A stretch of 64,000 nt of DNA from Styela clava (lineage: Eukaryota > Chordata > Ascidiacea > Stolidobranchia > Styelidae), in assembly GCF_964204865.1 (NCBI RefSeq), contig NC_135251.1:23312001-23376000 (forward strand), in the 5' to 3' direction. A program made the translations under genes and the position numbers. The notes beneath the pieces are model-generated. The model ran no database searches. It had not been told where the DNA came from and saw only the letters and a program-made list of their open reading frames with translations. Below are positions 48,888-57,784 of this stretch, piece after piece (position 1 is the first letter of the stretch; each line of letters starts with the position of its first letter).

Positions 48888-51299
48888 ATGGCCGGCCCAT
48901 CCTCCGATGAATCCAGAATGGTGCACGTTTTTAATTCTCGTACTAACAATAATTGGGTTGGCGTCGCATTGGGTTTATGTGCTATGGTATTGTTGTCGAG
49001 GGAAAAAGTCTTCTGTGTTATGGGAGAGTTAAATTTGGGCGTGGCCTCGTTGAACGAGGGTACCTTGATCAAGGCGAGTCAATTAAACGCCACGCATTGG
49101 GAACTGACAGATCCATCTACTCCATGGGAACAAATTGATTTAAAAAACTGCTGGAACGTAAGTGACGGCGACAAAGTATATAAAACTCCGGCTCTCTATT
49201 ATTCCTCAAATTTCGGGTATGTGGTTGCGGAAGAGAAAACTTATCAACAACGTAATTATCCCCAGGGAAAATATTGGGAAAGTCCTATCATGCTAGAACG
49301 GGAGTGCCTGTGCAAACGGCGAATTGCCTGGATAAAGCCTGATTTACAACGCTCACTTCTTTATAAAAATCAAACGTATAGGCGACCTATAGGCCAACAT
49401 TTCCGATTTGCATGGCAATGGGCGCCGCAACCAAGCAAAAGGCGCAATAAACACGTCCAAACGATGACCAATCTAATGCTTACGACCTTCACGGCGTATA
49501 AAGCTATGGTGATCCGATTGCTACAATTTTACGCAACAGTCGATGTAACAACTCAAGTCACAAAAGCAATTCAATATCGTGGGACAGAAGGTGGCGTCGA
49601 AGTAATGGATTTTGACAAAGGTATACTTCAGACATTTTTAACTAACTACGTAGACAAACAAGGACTGTCCCCTTACATGAACCGAATTCGGTATCAGTTT
49701 ACCGGGCACGATTTAATATTTGAACCCCTAGAAGGCGATTTTTTAATACAAGAAGTCGATGATGAACATAACAGCGTGTCAATTCGAAACACTACAAAAT
49801 ACGTAGGGGTTCTGAATGAGACCTTCTGGCCGGTATCCACTAACATATGGCCAAGTGATTTTGATTTCCCGGAATGGAATGAGAAAATTAGGTGGATCGC
49901 GCCAACTCATATTGTTAATTGGACTCACGATGGGGAAGTGATACAAAAACATGGACCTATGGTGTTATATGACACCTATCCGTCCATGTTGCACTGGGAC
50001 AGTGAATGTAAGCGACGAATTGAAAGAAATGAACAATGTCAATACCCTGTCGGGAGTATGGAAGTAAAAATGCGGTTCTGGGACGAAACTAAGTATGACC
50101 CTGCTCGCAACCGAACTCAGTTCCCGGCCCCACCTCTTATGCTAAAAGGAGGCAAATGGCCAAGTCGGAACGCGCAAGATCCGCTTAGTGTGCCCGGAAT
50201 AGGAATTCCTGCCCGGAGAAATAAACGCTTTATATTTGAGGCAATAGCTCTAATATTTGCAGGAATAAATTATGCAAACACAAGAACCCTTATTGGCGAA
50301 ATTAACGATCGAATTGACGAAATGACTCGACAGGTGAACACGAGGTTTGCCCAGAATGAAGAGGCCTTAAGACAAGTTGCGTCAAGACTAAATGAATTGT
50401 CCCGATCGACTTTTATTCAGAATCAACGGCTAAGTGAGGTCATCTTTCAAATGGTTAAAGAGCGCGAATTAAGAAGACAGGAATGGAATTTCTTACAGGG
50501 AGAAATTGACCAGAATCAGCGATTATTACTACGGGAGTTGGATACGTTTCTGCATGAATTCCAAACAATCGAAGCCATGTCTGTAGCTGAGTTAGAGGTG
50601 AATCAATTAGTGTTACACGTTTTGAAAAATTCAACGGCAAAACCATTATTTGACAAAACCAAGGCGTATTTAATACGGGTAAAAGATGGTATCCTGCATT
50701 TGAAAGAATACGCCCGACTTCTAACAGCAGTAGAGGAGGAGGCAAACCAAACGATTCAGAACAATGTAAGGCAAGCAGAGGAAATGAGACGTGGTATGCA
50801 AGGCGCAGACAGAGAACTAAACGAAGCCAATGAATTGTGGGTGAGTGGCTTAAACCATTCCCTAATATTAGTAAACACGTCAGAATGGGACTTCGAAAAT
50901 ATATCGGTCGAACACATTAATATGACATTAGATTTAAATTTCACTAACATAGTGGATGAAGCTATGAACCTAGTAAATAAAGGACTCGGAGAAGTCGGGA
51001 ATGTTTTCAAAACCGGGGGGGAGGCGGTAGGAAATTTCTTCGGTGGAATTTTTGGTGGGGTATTCTCGCCTTTCCTAAAAGCATTAATACCGATTGCAAT
51101 CGTGGTTGTGATTCTTATAACAATGTGCTGCTGTATCCAGAATCACCCAAATTGCGCCCCTGTAAAAGCACAGCTGCCGCCTTACTTTCAGACAGGAAGC
51201 CCATTAGGTTGGCGAAATATTGAAAACAGGCAAAAACACCACGAAATAAAGAAAATGATAAAAGACGGTGCCGAAACGGCTGCTATAGCAATATTATAA
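48888..51299 (+). CDS. Envelope-like class I fusion glycoprotein
   Basis: 803 residues. A hydrophobic segment near the N terminus (24-36, VGVALGLCAMVLL) may act as signal or anchor. A furin-type site RRNKR lies at 443-447 and is followed at once by a hydrophobic, fusion-peptide-like stretch (FIFEAIALIFAGI) and by a long heptad-repeat helix (about 465-530). A second helical region precedes a C-terminal membrane segment (about 732-749, ALIPIAIVVVILITM) followed by three cysteines and a ~50-residue tail. Many Asn-X-Ser/Thr sites are spread over the ectodomain. This is the layout of Env/F proteins of retroviruses and errantiviruses; no specific family is recognised. The frame is intact, so the element may form enveloped particles; that is inference. 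Confidence 0.82.
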   Translation: MAGPSSDESRMVHVFNSRTNNNWVGVALGLCAMVLLSREKVFCVMGELNLGVASLNEGTLIKASQLNATHWELTDPSTPWEQIDLKNCWNVSDGDKVYKTPALYYSSNFGYVVAEEKTYQQRNYPQGKYWESPIMLERECLCKRRIAWIKPDLQRSLLYKNQTYRRPIGQHFRFAWQWAPQPSKRRNKHVQTMTNLMLTTFTAYKAMVIRLLQFYATVDVTTQVTKAIQYRGTEGGVEVMDFDKGILQTFLTNYVDKQGLSPYMNRIRYQFTGHDLIFEPLEGDFLIQEVDDEHNSVSIRNTTKYVGVLNETFWPVSTNIWPSDFDFPEWNEKIRWIAPTHIVNWTHDGEVIQKHGPMVLYDTYPSMLHWDSECKRRIERNEQCQYPVGSMEVKMRFWDETKYDPARNRTQFPAPPLMLKGGKWPSRNAQDPLSVPGIGIPARRNKRFIFEAIALIFAGINYANTRTLIGEINDRIDEMTRQVNTRFAQNEEALRQVASRLNELSRSTFIQNQRLSEVIFQMVKERELRRQEWNFLQGEIDQNQRLLLRELDTFLHEFQTIEAMSVAELEVNQLVLHVLKNSTAKPLFDKTKAYLIRVKDGILHLKEYARLLTAVEEEANQTIQNNVRQAEEMRRGMQGADRELNEANELWVSGLNHSLILVNTSEWDFENISVEHINMTLDLNFTNIVDEAMNLVNKGLGEVGNVFKTGGEAVGNFFGGIFGGVFSPFLKALIPIAIVVVILITMCCCIQNHPNCAPVKAQLPPYFQTGSPLGWRNIENRQKHHEIKKMIKDGAETAAIAIL

Positions 51300-51539
51300 A
51301 TATAAATCTAGGTAAATTGTCAAAGACTCTCGGAATAAATTGCAAACCCCCAGTGACGCCCAAAACTTCCTGGACTTGATGAAAATCGAATACGTCATGA
51401 CCTTTATAAAATTGCGCAACGCGACCATATAAGGTAGCGATGCTTGATCCCTCGAGAATTGAAGTTTAAAATACACCCATCAGATGTGTTATAAGGTGAC
51501 CAATATTGGCCTGAAAAAGTCAGTCAACATCGGGCATCC

Positions 51540-51845
51540 ATGGCAAACGAATATCAATTACTGTATACAACCAGCAAAAGACTTGGAAATATTCAACAAG
51601 CAACCGAAACAAATGGAACTTATACAACTCAGCCTACATATCAGAAAGATGTTGAGAACTCAACTGCAACTTCTATCCAGACTCAAGCATTAAAAGAATA
51701 TCATACGAACAACCTTCAACTAAATGGACTCACTGGTGATGTTACAAATTTATTAAGTTTTCATCCGAACTTTAATTCATTAATCAGAATCTTTCGATTA
51801 AAAGAACGGTTATTGAATGATTATATAGATACAAACTCAGAATGA
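51540..51845 (+). CDS. Small ORF downstream of env
   Basis: 101 residues, rich in Thr, Asn and Gln, with a leucine-containing C-terminal half (NNLQLNGLTGDVTNLL). No signal peptide, membrane segment or known domain. An overlapping frame (51484-51693) is open over part of it. It could be an accessory gene of the element or chance. Confidence 0.3.
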   Translation: MANEYQLLYTTSKRLGNIQQATETNGTYTTQPTYQKDVENSTATSIQTQALKEYHTNNLQLNGLTGDVTNLLSFHPNFNSLIRIFRLKERLLNDYIDTNSE

Positions 51846-52081
51846 CTTTGGTAAACTTTGAAAACGTAGATTATGTTTGAAGTTAATTGTATAATTTTTT
51901 ACTAGAACTGTAGAACTGTTGAGACCTATAAAGAATTGTAGGGATTTATTAAACAAATTATGTGAAATAAGGAAAGTTACCTAATTCAGATATGTTTTAA
52001 TTTTCGAAATTATATGAGAATTTTAGGCAGAGCCTGGGAATGCACAATCCTCCAATTGCCTTACATAATAAAAATTAATAT
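51846..52081. other. Spacer between the small ORF and the LTR-like region
   Basis: AT-rich, no ORF. No convincing polypurine tract; GAAATAAGGAAAG near 51964 is the most purine-rich stretch. Confidence 0.3.
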
Positions 52082-53673
52082 TGTTATGGGACATAGGAAA
52101 TCACAAACAGTTGACGTATTGTCAAAATTTTCCCACATTGAGTTTCAGGAAATTGTTGGCTGATCGTAAAGTACATGGTGCTATGCTATATTTTGCAAAC
52201 CTGATATTGCCTTATCAAATGGTTATTAAATTTATGGGAAAATAGATTTTGCACGTCGTGAGAATTGGCAGAGAATTAAATATTTTCCATCAACGCTGCA
52301 AAGTTATTATCTCGTAAAAAGCTGGATAATCCCTTAAGAGCCCAAGAAAACATGTTTTCCCATGGATAATCACTAATGCATTGCTGAAGTTCCCAGATAG
52401 GAAATTTATAAATAGATTCAGCTGCGTTGGTTTAATGGCTTCCGTAACTTGTATTCCCATGACTCCCAGTTATTAAAAAATTCTTTGCAAATGACTCATG
52501 TATAACCAAGTATATTTGAAGTTTGTTATTTTTTCTTATTCCATTTACCTTTGTAACTGGCTCTGACGTATGGTGTTTTATTATTATTGGTATATTTTCA
52601 TTGATTAATAGTTAATGTAATATCATGTAATCATGAGATCAAGGATGATCGTGGGACTTATATTAAAAGTTATGCTAGAGCATATTTGCCAGGCGGAACT
52701 TAATATAGGAAATAACATAGATCATGTATGGACATAGTGTATTATAGTGACCACGGAAGTAATACGCATTTATGATATTACGTCATTCAAACATGGGATG
52801 CCCAAGTTTGGTTGGTCAGTAAAAATAAAATAATAAATAAATAGACCACACGAATGTATTGTGGAATTACACAATAAGCTTAAAGGAATAATTGTAACGA
52901 CTTATGCTCACCATTGACAATAATGTAAATGTAATTGTAGTTTATTATCATTATTGTTTATATTTTTATTGTGTTGGTATACTCAACATTTGATTTTATA
53001 TTACCCTATATACTTATGTAACTTGTTTATTATTATATGAATGAAAATTGTAAGTTTGAACCTTTAATTAATGAACTAACCGGACGTTTGACTTACTCAT
53101 ACGATAAGCCGGTGCCCTTCGTAACAGAGAAATTCCTAAGGAAAGACTTGAAGCCTTCTCATGTACTTATATTATGATGAGTCGTAAACCTTAGTTATTT
53201 TTATTAATTATATAGTGGAAGTTATAACCACATACTTAATGTGACTATTTAATGGTGCTGTTTCAATTTGTACATTAAAACCCATAAAAAATAATAAAAG
53301 AAACAGCTAAAAATTCTTGATACAAACCAATACCATTGATCGCCGCATCTAAAACAAAATGGCGGCCACAAAGGAAAAACAAAATGGCGGCCACAAAAAA
53401 AAAACAAAATGGCGGATACGTGTAACTTATGTTTTTTTGAAATTGTTAAGACATCGAAACTTTAAAATAAGATTTGACTATACTAGTTGAGAATTTTTTG
53501 AACATTGATGTCTTTGTATGTTGCTAATAATGTATGATGTTTATCTCATATATTTTTTTGGAATTATTTTGTCCTAGACAACGATAATGAACCCAAGAGT
53601 AATCAAGGGCAAATTGAATGTACCCCACCCCCTGTGGGGTGTGTTTAATTAAACCCCAAAAATCTCTATAACA
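52082..53673 (+). repeat. LTR-like region, single internal copy
   Basis: The right border is placed by the primer-binding site: the sequence ends CTATAACA, three bases before it. The left border is tentative: TGTTATGG at 52082 is a 7-of-8 inverted match to that end, as in TGTTA...TAACA LTRs. An alternative start is TGTAACGA near 52893, preceded by a short purine tract. No long ORF. Triple ATGGCGG sites, a TATA-like CATATATTTT near 53547 and a GC-rich hairpin (CCCCACCCCCTGTGGGG) lie in order towards the right end, as in a U3-R-U5. It occurs once in the window. Confidence 0.5.
53352..53416 (+). promoter_or_regulatory. Three tandem ATGGCGG (YY1-like) sites
   Basis: ACAAAATGGCGG occurs three times at about 26-bp spacing, twice followed by CCACAAA. 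AANATGGCGGC is the strong binding site of the transcription factor YY1 in animals. Position in the presumed U3 suggests an enhancer; binding itself is inference. Confidence 0.6.
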
Positions 53674-53676
53674 TAC

Positions 53677-53694
53677 TGGGGGCTTCGTCTCGGT
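53677..53694 (+). promoter_or_regulatory. Primer-binding site, tRNA-Pro-like
   Basis: TGGGGGCTTCGTCTCGGT follows the CTATAACA border after three bases. It resembles the tRNA-Pro primer-binding site used by many gammaretroviruses (TGGGGGCTCGTCC...): eight bases match, then one extra T, then CGTC. It fixes reverse-transcription start here and not at the 506-bp repeats. Confidence 0.6.
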
Positions 53695-54863
53695 CTTTCT
53701 ATTTTTTAACCGGGGGAGGGAATGTTTGTTTGCGGGTAGTAACGCACCGTGTTAGGTGGGCATAGCGGAAGCCAATGCTGGGAGGGGCCTTGACGGTCTA
53801 AAGGAAATTCCTGATAGAAGCCCTGCACTGAACTCGAGTGTTGTTTTTTATGCAACAATACACCCCATGCCCCGTGTTGAGAATATTAAGGAACTATACT
53901 GAAACTATCTACAAATGTGCATGTTGTATTTTTTTTAATACTTCGCAAATATGATCAAGTGTTTTTCAGTATAAATTTGAAATAGGTTACCGTATTAAAT
54001 GTGTGCATCACTTTAAAAAAAAAATAGGATATATGGTGTCTGACACGTTATATTGTTTTGTTTATATATTATTTAATGATCTGGGATCAAGGCACCGTAA
54101 TAAGGGTGTTCAGTGGGAAACTAACATTGGTTACGGGGAGCCTGACGGTCTATGGTTAATTCCTGATAGGCGCTTTGCTTTTGACCCAACGTTATAGTTT
54201 TGAAAAACAGTATAATGATGTTAAGATATCTTATATCATATTCCGAATTTTATCTTAAGTGTGTTATGCTATTTTAAGAAATTTGTATTGTGTTTATAAC
54301 AATTTTTATGATGCAAAAACAAATTAGTAAATCATTTTATCGTATTTAAAATGTTAAATGTGTGTTAGTATGGTTATATTGTATTTTATTTATTTATATA
54401 ACTGTACTAACATTGGAGTATTTGGTTGTATTAAGATTTAGGCTACGTACTAGGCTTAGGAAAACTTGGGTCGTTCTGAGACCCAAGTCGAAGAAGACAA
54501 CAAGGAAGGGAACGTTTCGAGCCAAATAAGCAAAAACAAAATCCTGTCGGGACTGGCAAAAGAATTGCGTACAACCAAAACGAAAAAAGAAAAAGCAGAG
54601 AGGTAGACTCCAATCGAAAGAGAACGAGGCAACAAACGACCCTTACAACAAGCGGCAAGATAAAAAGGGAATCGTAAAATTGCAAGTAATTTTTATATTA
54701 ATAACGAATAGTTAACCAGCCACTTCACTCAATAACAACGGAAAAAGCGGAATACCAGTCCAGAGAACCAGTCCGAGAAGAGTAACGCCAAGAAGATTTG
54801 GCACTGCATGTATACAATAACAATAATATAACGTTAAATATTTAAAGTAATTAAGGACTAACA
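53695..54863 (+). other. Leader of the gag-pol transcript
   Basis: 1.17 kb between primer-binding site and gag. It holds two related blocks, 53744-53817 and 54092-54169, each running from GCACCGT to GACGGTCTA and TTCCTGATAG, about 350 bp apart. Such a conserved duplicated block in a leader could be a packaging or translation signal. The stretch 54430-54800 is more purine-rich and has no upstream ORF of note. Confidence 0.55.
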
Positions 54864-57749
54864 ATGCCCAATTGGTTTAGTCGAAAAAAAGGGGAGGCGT
54901 CCCGTGAACAAACTAAACTTAATAACAAAATGAAATTAATAAAGCATACCCAAGAAAGACATAAAGAGGTTAGCGCCACTGAAAAAAAGCTTAAGCAAGA
55001 TATACTTGATAAACAAAAACTATTTACTCAAATACAAAAAGACCTTCCCCATGCCAAAAAAGAACTTAAACAGGCAACGAAAGATGTAAAAATGGCCCAG
55101 AACGATTTAGCAGCCATTGAAAAAGCAGCAAAGAAAGCCAGCGCAAAAATCACGATGGAAGAACTTCAAGGTGTACTCAAAAACGAATACAATGCTGGAA
55201 AGTTATACAAAATGTCTACCAGTGAAGCAGACGTCACGAAGTCATATTCAGTGGCTGTTGAACCGTCGGCACCACCGTCTTCAGAACCACCATCATACCC
55301 CGCCACACTTGTTTCCAGAACACCCACGATGAATTCCTGGCCAATTCACCCAGATACCCCAAATGGCCCAAGGTTGGTTGTGAAAAAGGGACTAGACCAT
55401 CAAGAAATAGAAACTATATACCCCAGGTTGCAACATGAAATGGCCGCTTACCCGATTGGAATCGAAGGTGTAGATGTGGTCAGCAATAAAAGGATACGTC
55501 AAGGACGATTATTAACTACACCAGGCGAGGATCCCTACGGAGTTAAAATGCTGTACTCACAAAGGGCGCAGCTTATACCGCCTCCTGTTTTCTCCACTCC
55601 AGCAGACGAAAGGTCAGCAATAATAAATAGAAGACGGTTGGGATTGAATTCAAGAACAGCCAGAGGTGACGGGAAAGGTCCCTATCAAGAGGCAGAAATA
55701 ACAACGCCTCAAATGGTAATACCGGCTCCCGATTATACAAAAGCTAAAGAACTAAGCTCCATAAGGTTGGGACCAAGTCCAAAAAAATATCCCACCGTAC
55801 GCTTAACTCGAGGAAGGCAAAGAAGGGCGCAGCTAAAAAATGGAGTGCTGACGAGAACTGAATTGTCTCGTTCGCCATCGTCAGAAACAAGACCAGTTTC
55901 TCAAGAATTCTCCCTGCAAGGAGGCCCAAAATTTGACGTGATATCCCTTGCCAATGGACAGTTCTTGCAACAAGACCCAGAGTTTCAGCGATCCTTGCAA
56001 GCGGACCCGAATTTGGACTTATCAAGTAATACCGAGACTCCTTCATCATCATCGTCGTCCGAAGAAGAAGAACGGTATGCTCAAAGACCATCGCAGCCGA
56101 ATTTCGTCAAAATTACACAACCACCGTACCAACCCTTGGCTACTTCTTCCAAACCCATGAACGTGGACGAAATGATGGCTATCATGAAGAATCCTGGGAG
56201 ATTAAATCTATTGAAGTGGCTAGAAGACGCGATGACATTTATCGAACATGGTCCAGGCGACACAATAAGGGACAGAATACTGGCCAACGCGATACAAAAG
56301 AAGCTAATTGAAGCGAACCGCCGAGAGGATGCAGAACAAATAGCCGATTTGTTTGACGTACCTCGCCCTAATTGGAAAACAGTCATGGAATTGTTGGCGG
56401 TAACTCATCCACAAGGCATCGCTAACAACGAGAAGGTGATAAATGACTTTGCCTTAAATTATAGTTGGAAAGAAAGGCCCATGCTCGCTATACATGGGGT
56501 ATTACGAGAAATGGATATTGATATCGATGAACAAATTATGGCCGATCCAGATGGCATGCGCCTGTTCAGAAATCTCAGAGCAAAACTTCCCCAAACATTG
56601 CGAATTTTGCTACAAGGACGAGAACATTTCACCTGGAGAAATGTGGCGACAGATCTACAAAAATTCTGGAACTCTGAACTATTAGATGACCAAACCGTAA
56701 GAGTAACAAATAAGATGGATCGGTATTCCAGAACCTCTTCGTATCCAGTAACTTCGATGCCAGCACTACAACAAACATATACACCACCTCCGGTAAACGT
56801 ATATAATATCCAGCCGGCGATGGAAAAAACATTGCGCCAAACACCCTATGAAGAAGGTAACAAAAGGCTTTTGCACGCATACGTTGGGTCTACTAAAGAG
56901 TTCCCCACTGATGTCCAAAGTAATCAATTATTAAGTAATAGAATGATGAACCCTCCAGGTGTTTCGGGTGGCCAAACGACAAGGAGCAATGAAGCACCTA
57001 ATCTACGTGAGAGAGCCACTCTACCAAGAAAAGCGAAAGAAAAAGCCAAGCCGTGGAAGCGAAAAGAGCGTTACGCGAATCCACGAAACACGCCACCTCG
57101 CGAAGAGACATCAGAGCAACAAATTTCTCCTCAACGCCAGCAGTTAACCCAACAAGAAACAACTCCAAGTAGCATAGGCGAAGCCGCAAGAATAGCGGAA
57201 ACACAAGGTGAGCCATACAATTTCTTGAGTCAGTCCAACATCTTTGAACCATTAGGACTGTACATTTCACCTGAAAATGGTCAATCTTTATCAGTCTGCT
57301 ACTTGTGTAAAAGTCCTGGTCACATTTCAAGCTCGTGTCTGGTTAAAGCTATATTGTGGGTCACGGATAAGGTCCTGGGAAAGGATGAACAGGGAAGTTG
57401 GGTAATCAAGCCGCGAACAAGAAAACTGCCAGACAATTTGCGACGAGAATGCAAGGAAAAATGGTCCGATTTCCTAGGCGGCAATAATCCATTAGCACTT
57501 CCATTGCGCGACATTGATGACCTAAACAAATACCTCATATCTCAAGGGTCCCCAACATTAGAAAAAAGGGCAAATCTGTGTGAGCTATACTTTGGATTTA
57601 GACCCAAAAGCCGAGATAAAACTCATTGGCAGAATAGGACGCATTGGAACTTGCCACTTACCCAAACTAAAACAGCTCCTTGCTATTATGTCCAACATGG
57701 TTGGACTGAACATGATATGCAACAAGGACTAAACTCATCTTTAAACTAG
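54864..57749 (+). CDS. gag: Gag polyprotein
   Basis: 961 residues from ATG 54864. The N terminus is basic and forms a long coiled coil (about 15-100). Two late-domain motifs follow close together: PSAP (134-137), the TSG101-binding type, and PPSY (142-145), the NEDD4-ligase type; both recruit budding machinery in retroviruses. A Ser/Glu-rich linker (SSSSSSEEEE) precedes the capsid-like helical region (about 430-610, starting MNVDEMMAIMKNPG). The C-terminal part has a basic stretch (RKAKEKAKPWKRKER) and one CCHC zinc knuckle, Cys812, Cys815, His820 and Cys825. Ends UAG directly after a -1 frameshift heptamer. An intact Gag with late motifs fits particle formation. Confidence 0.9.
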   Translation: MPNWFSRKKGEASREQTKLNNKMKLIKHTQERHKEVSATEKKLKQDILDKQKLFTQIQKDLPHAKKELKQATKDVKMAQNDLAAIEKAAKKASAKITMEELQGVLKNEYNAGKLYKMSTSEADVTKSYSVAVEPSAPPSSEPPSYPATLVSRTPTMNSWPIHPDTPNGPRLVVKKGLDHQEIETIYPRLQHEMAAYPIGIEGVDVVSNKRIRQGRLLTTPGEDPYGVKMLYSQRAQLIPPPVFSTPADERSAIINRRRLGLNSRTARGDGKGPYQEAEITTPQMVIPAPDYTKAKELSSIRLGPSPKKYPTVRLTRGRQRRAQLKNGVLTRTELSRSPSSETRPVSQEFSLQGGPKFDVISLANGQFLQQDPEFQRSLQADPNLDLSSNTETPSSSSSSEEEERYAQRPSQPNFVKITQPPYQPLATSSKPMNVDEMMAIMKNPGRLNLLKWLEDAMTFIEHGPGDTIRDRILANAIQKKLIEANRREDAEQIADLFDVPRPNWKTVMELLAVTHPQGIANNEKVINDFALNYSWKERPMLAIHGVLREMDIDIDEQIMADPDGMRLFRNLRAKLPQTLRILLQGREHFTWRNVATDLQKFWNSELLDDQTVRVTNKMDRYSRTSSYPVTSMPALQQTYTPPPVNVYNIQPAMEKTLRQTPYEEGNKRLLHAYVGSTKEFPTDVQSNQLLSNRMMNPPGVSGGQTTRSNEAPNLRERATLPRKAKEKAKPWKRKERYANPRNTPPREETSEQQISPQRQQLTQQETTPSSIGEAARIAETQGEPYNFLSQSNIFEPLGLYISPENGQSLSVCYLCKSPGHISSSCLVKAILWVTDKVLGKDEQGSWVIKPRTRKLPDNLRRECKEKWSDFLGGNNPLALPLRDIDDLNKYLISQGSPTLEKRANLCELYFGFRPKSRDKTHWQNRTHWNLPLTQTKTAPCYYVQHGWTEHDMQQGLNSSLN

Positions 57750-57784
57750 TACGGAAGTTGTCTGATCCGGTGCGGCAACTTCCG
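57740..57784 (+). promoter_or_regulatory. -1 ribosomal frameshift signal between gag and pol
   Basis: TTTAAAC at 57740-57746 is in the gag frame as T TTA AAC, followed by the gag stop TAG. After a 5-nt spacer comes a perfect 9-bp stem, CGGAAGTTG (57752-57760) with CAACTTCCG (57776-57784), loop 15 nt. Pol is open in the -1 frame from 57716. Heptamer, spacer and stem agree with known -1 frameshift signals of coronaviruses and retroviruses. Confidence 0.92.

Noticed and set aside
57758-57760. TTG as start codon of pol
   Set aside because: The -1 frameshift signal just upstream explains expression; pol is open back to 57716 without an ATG.
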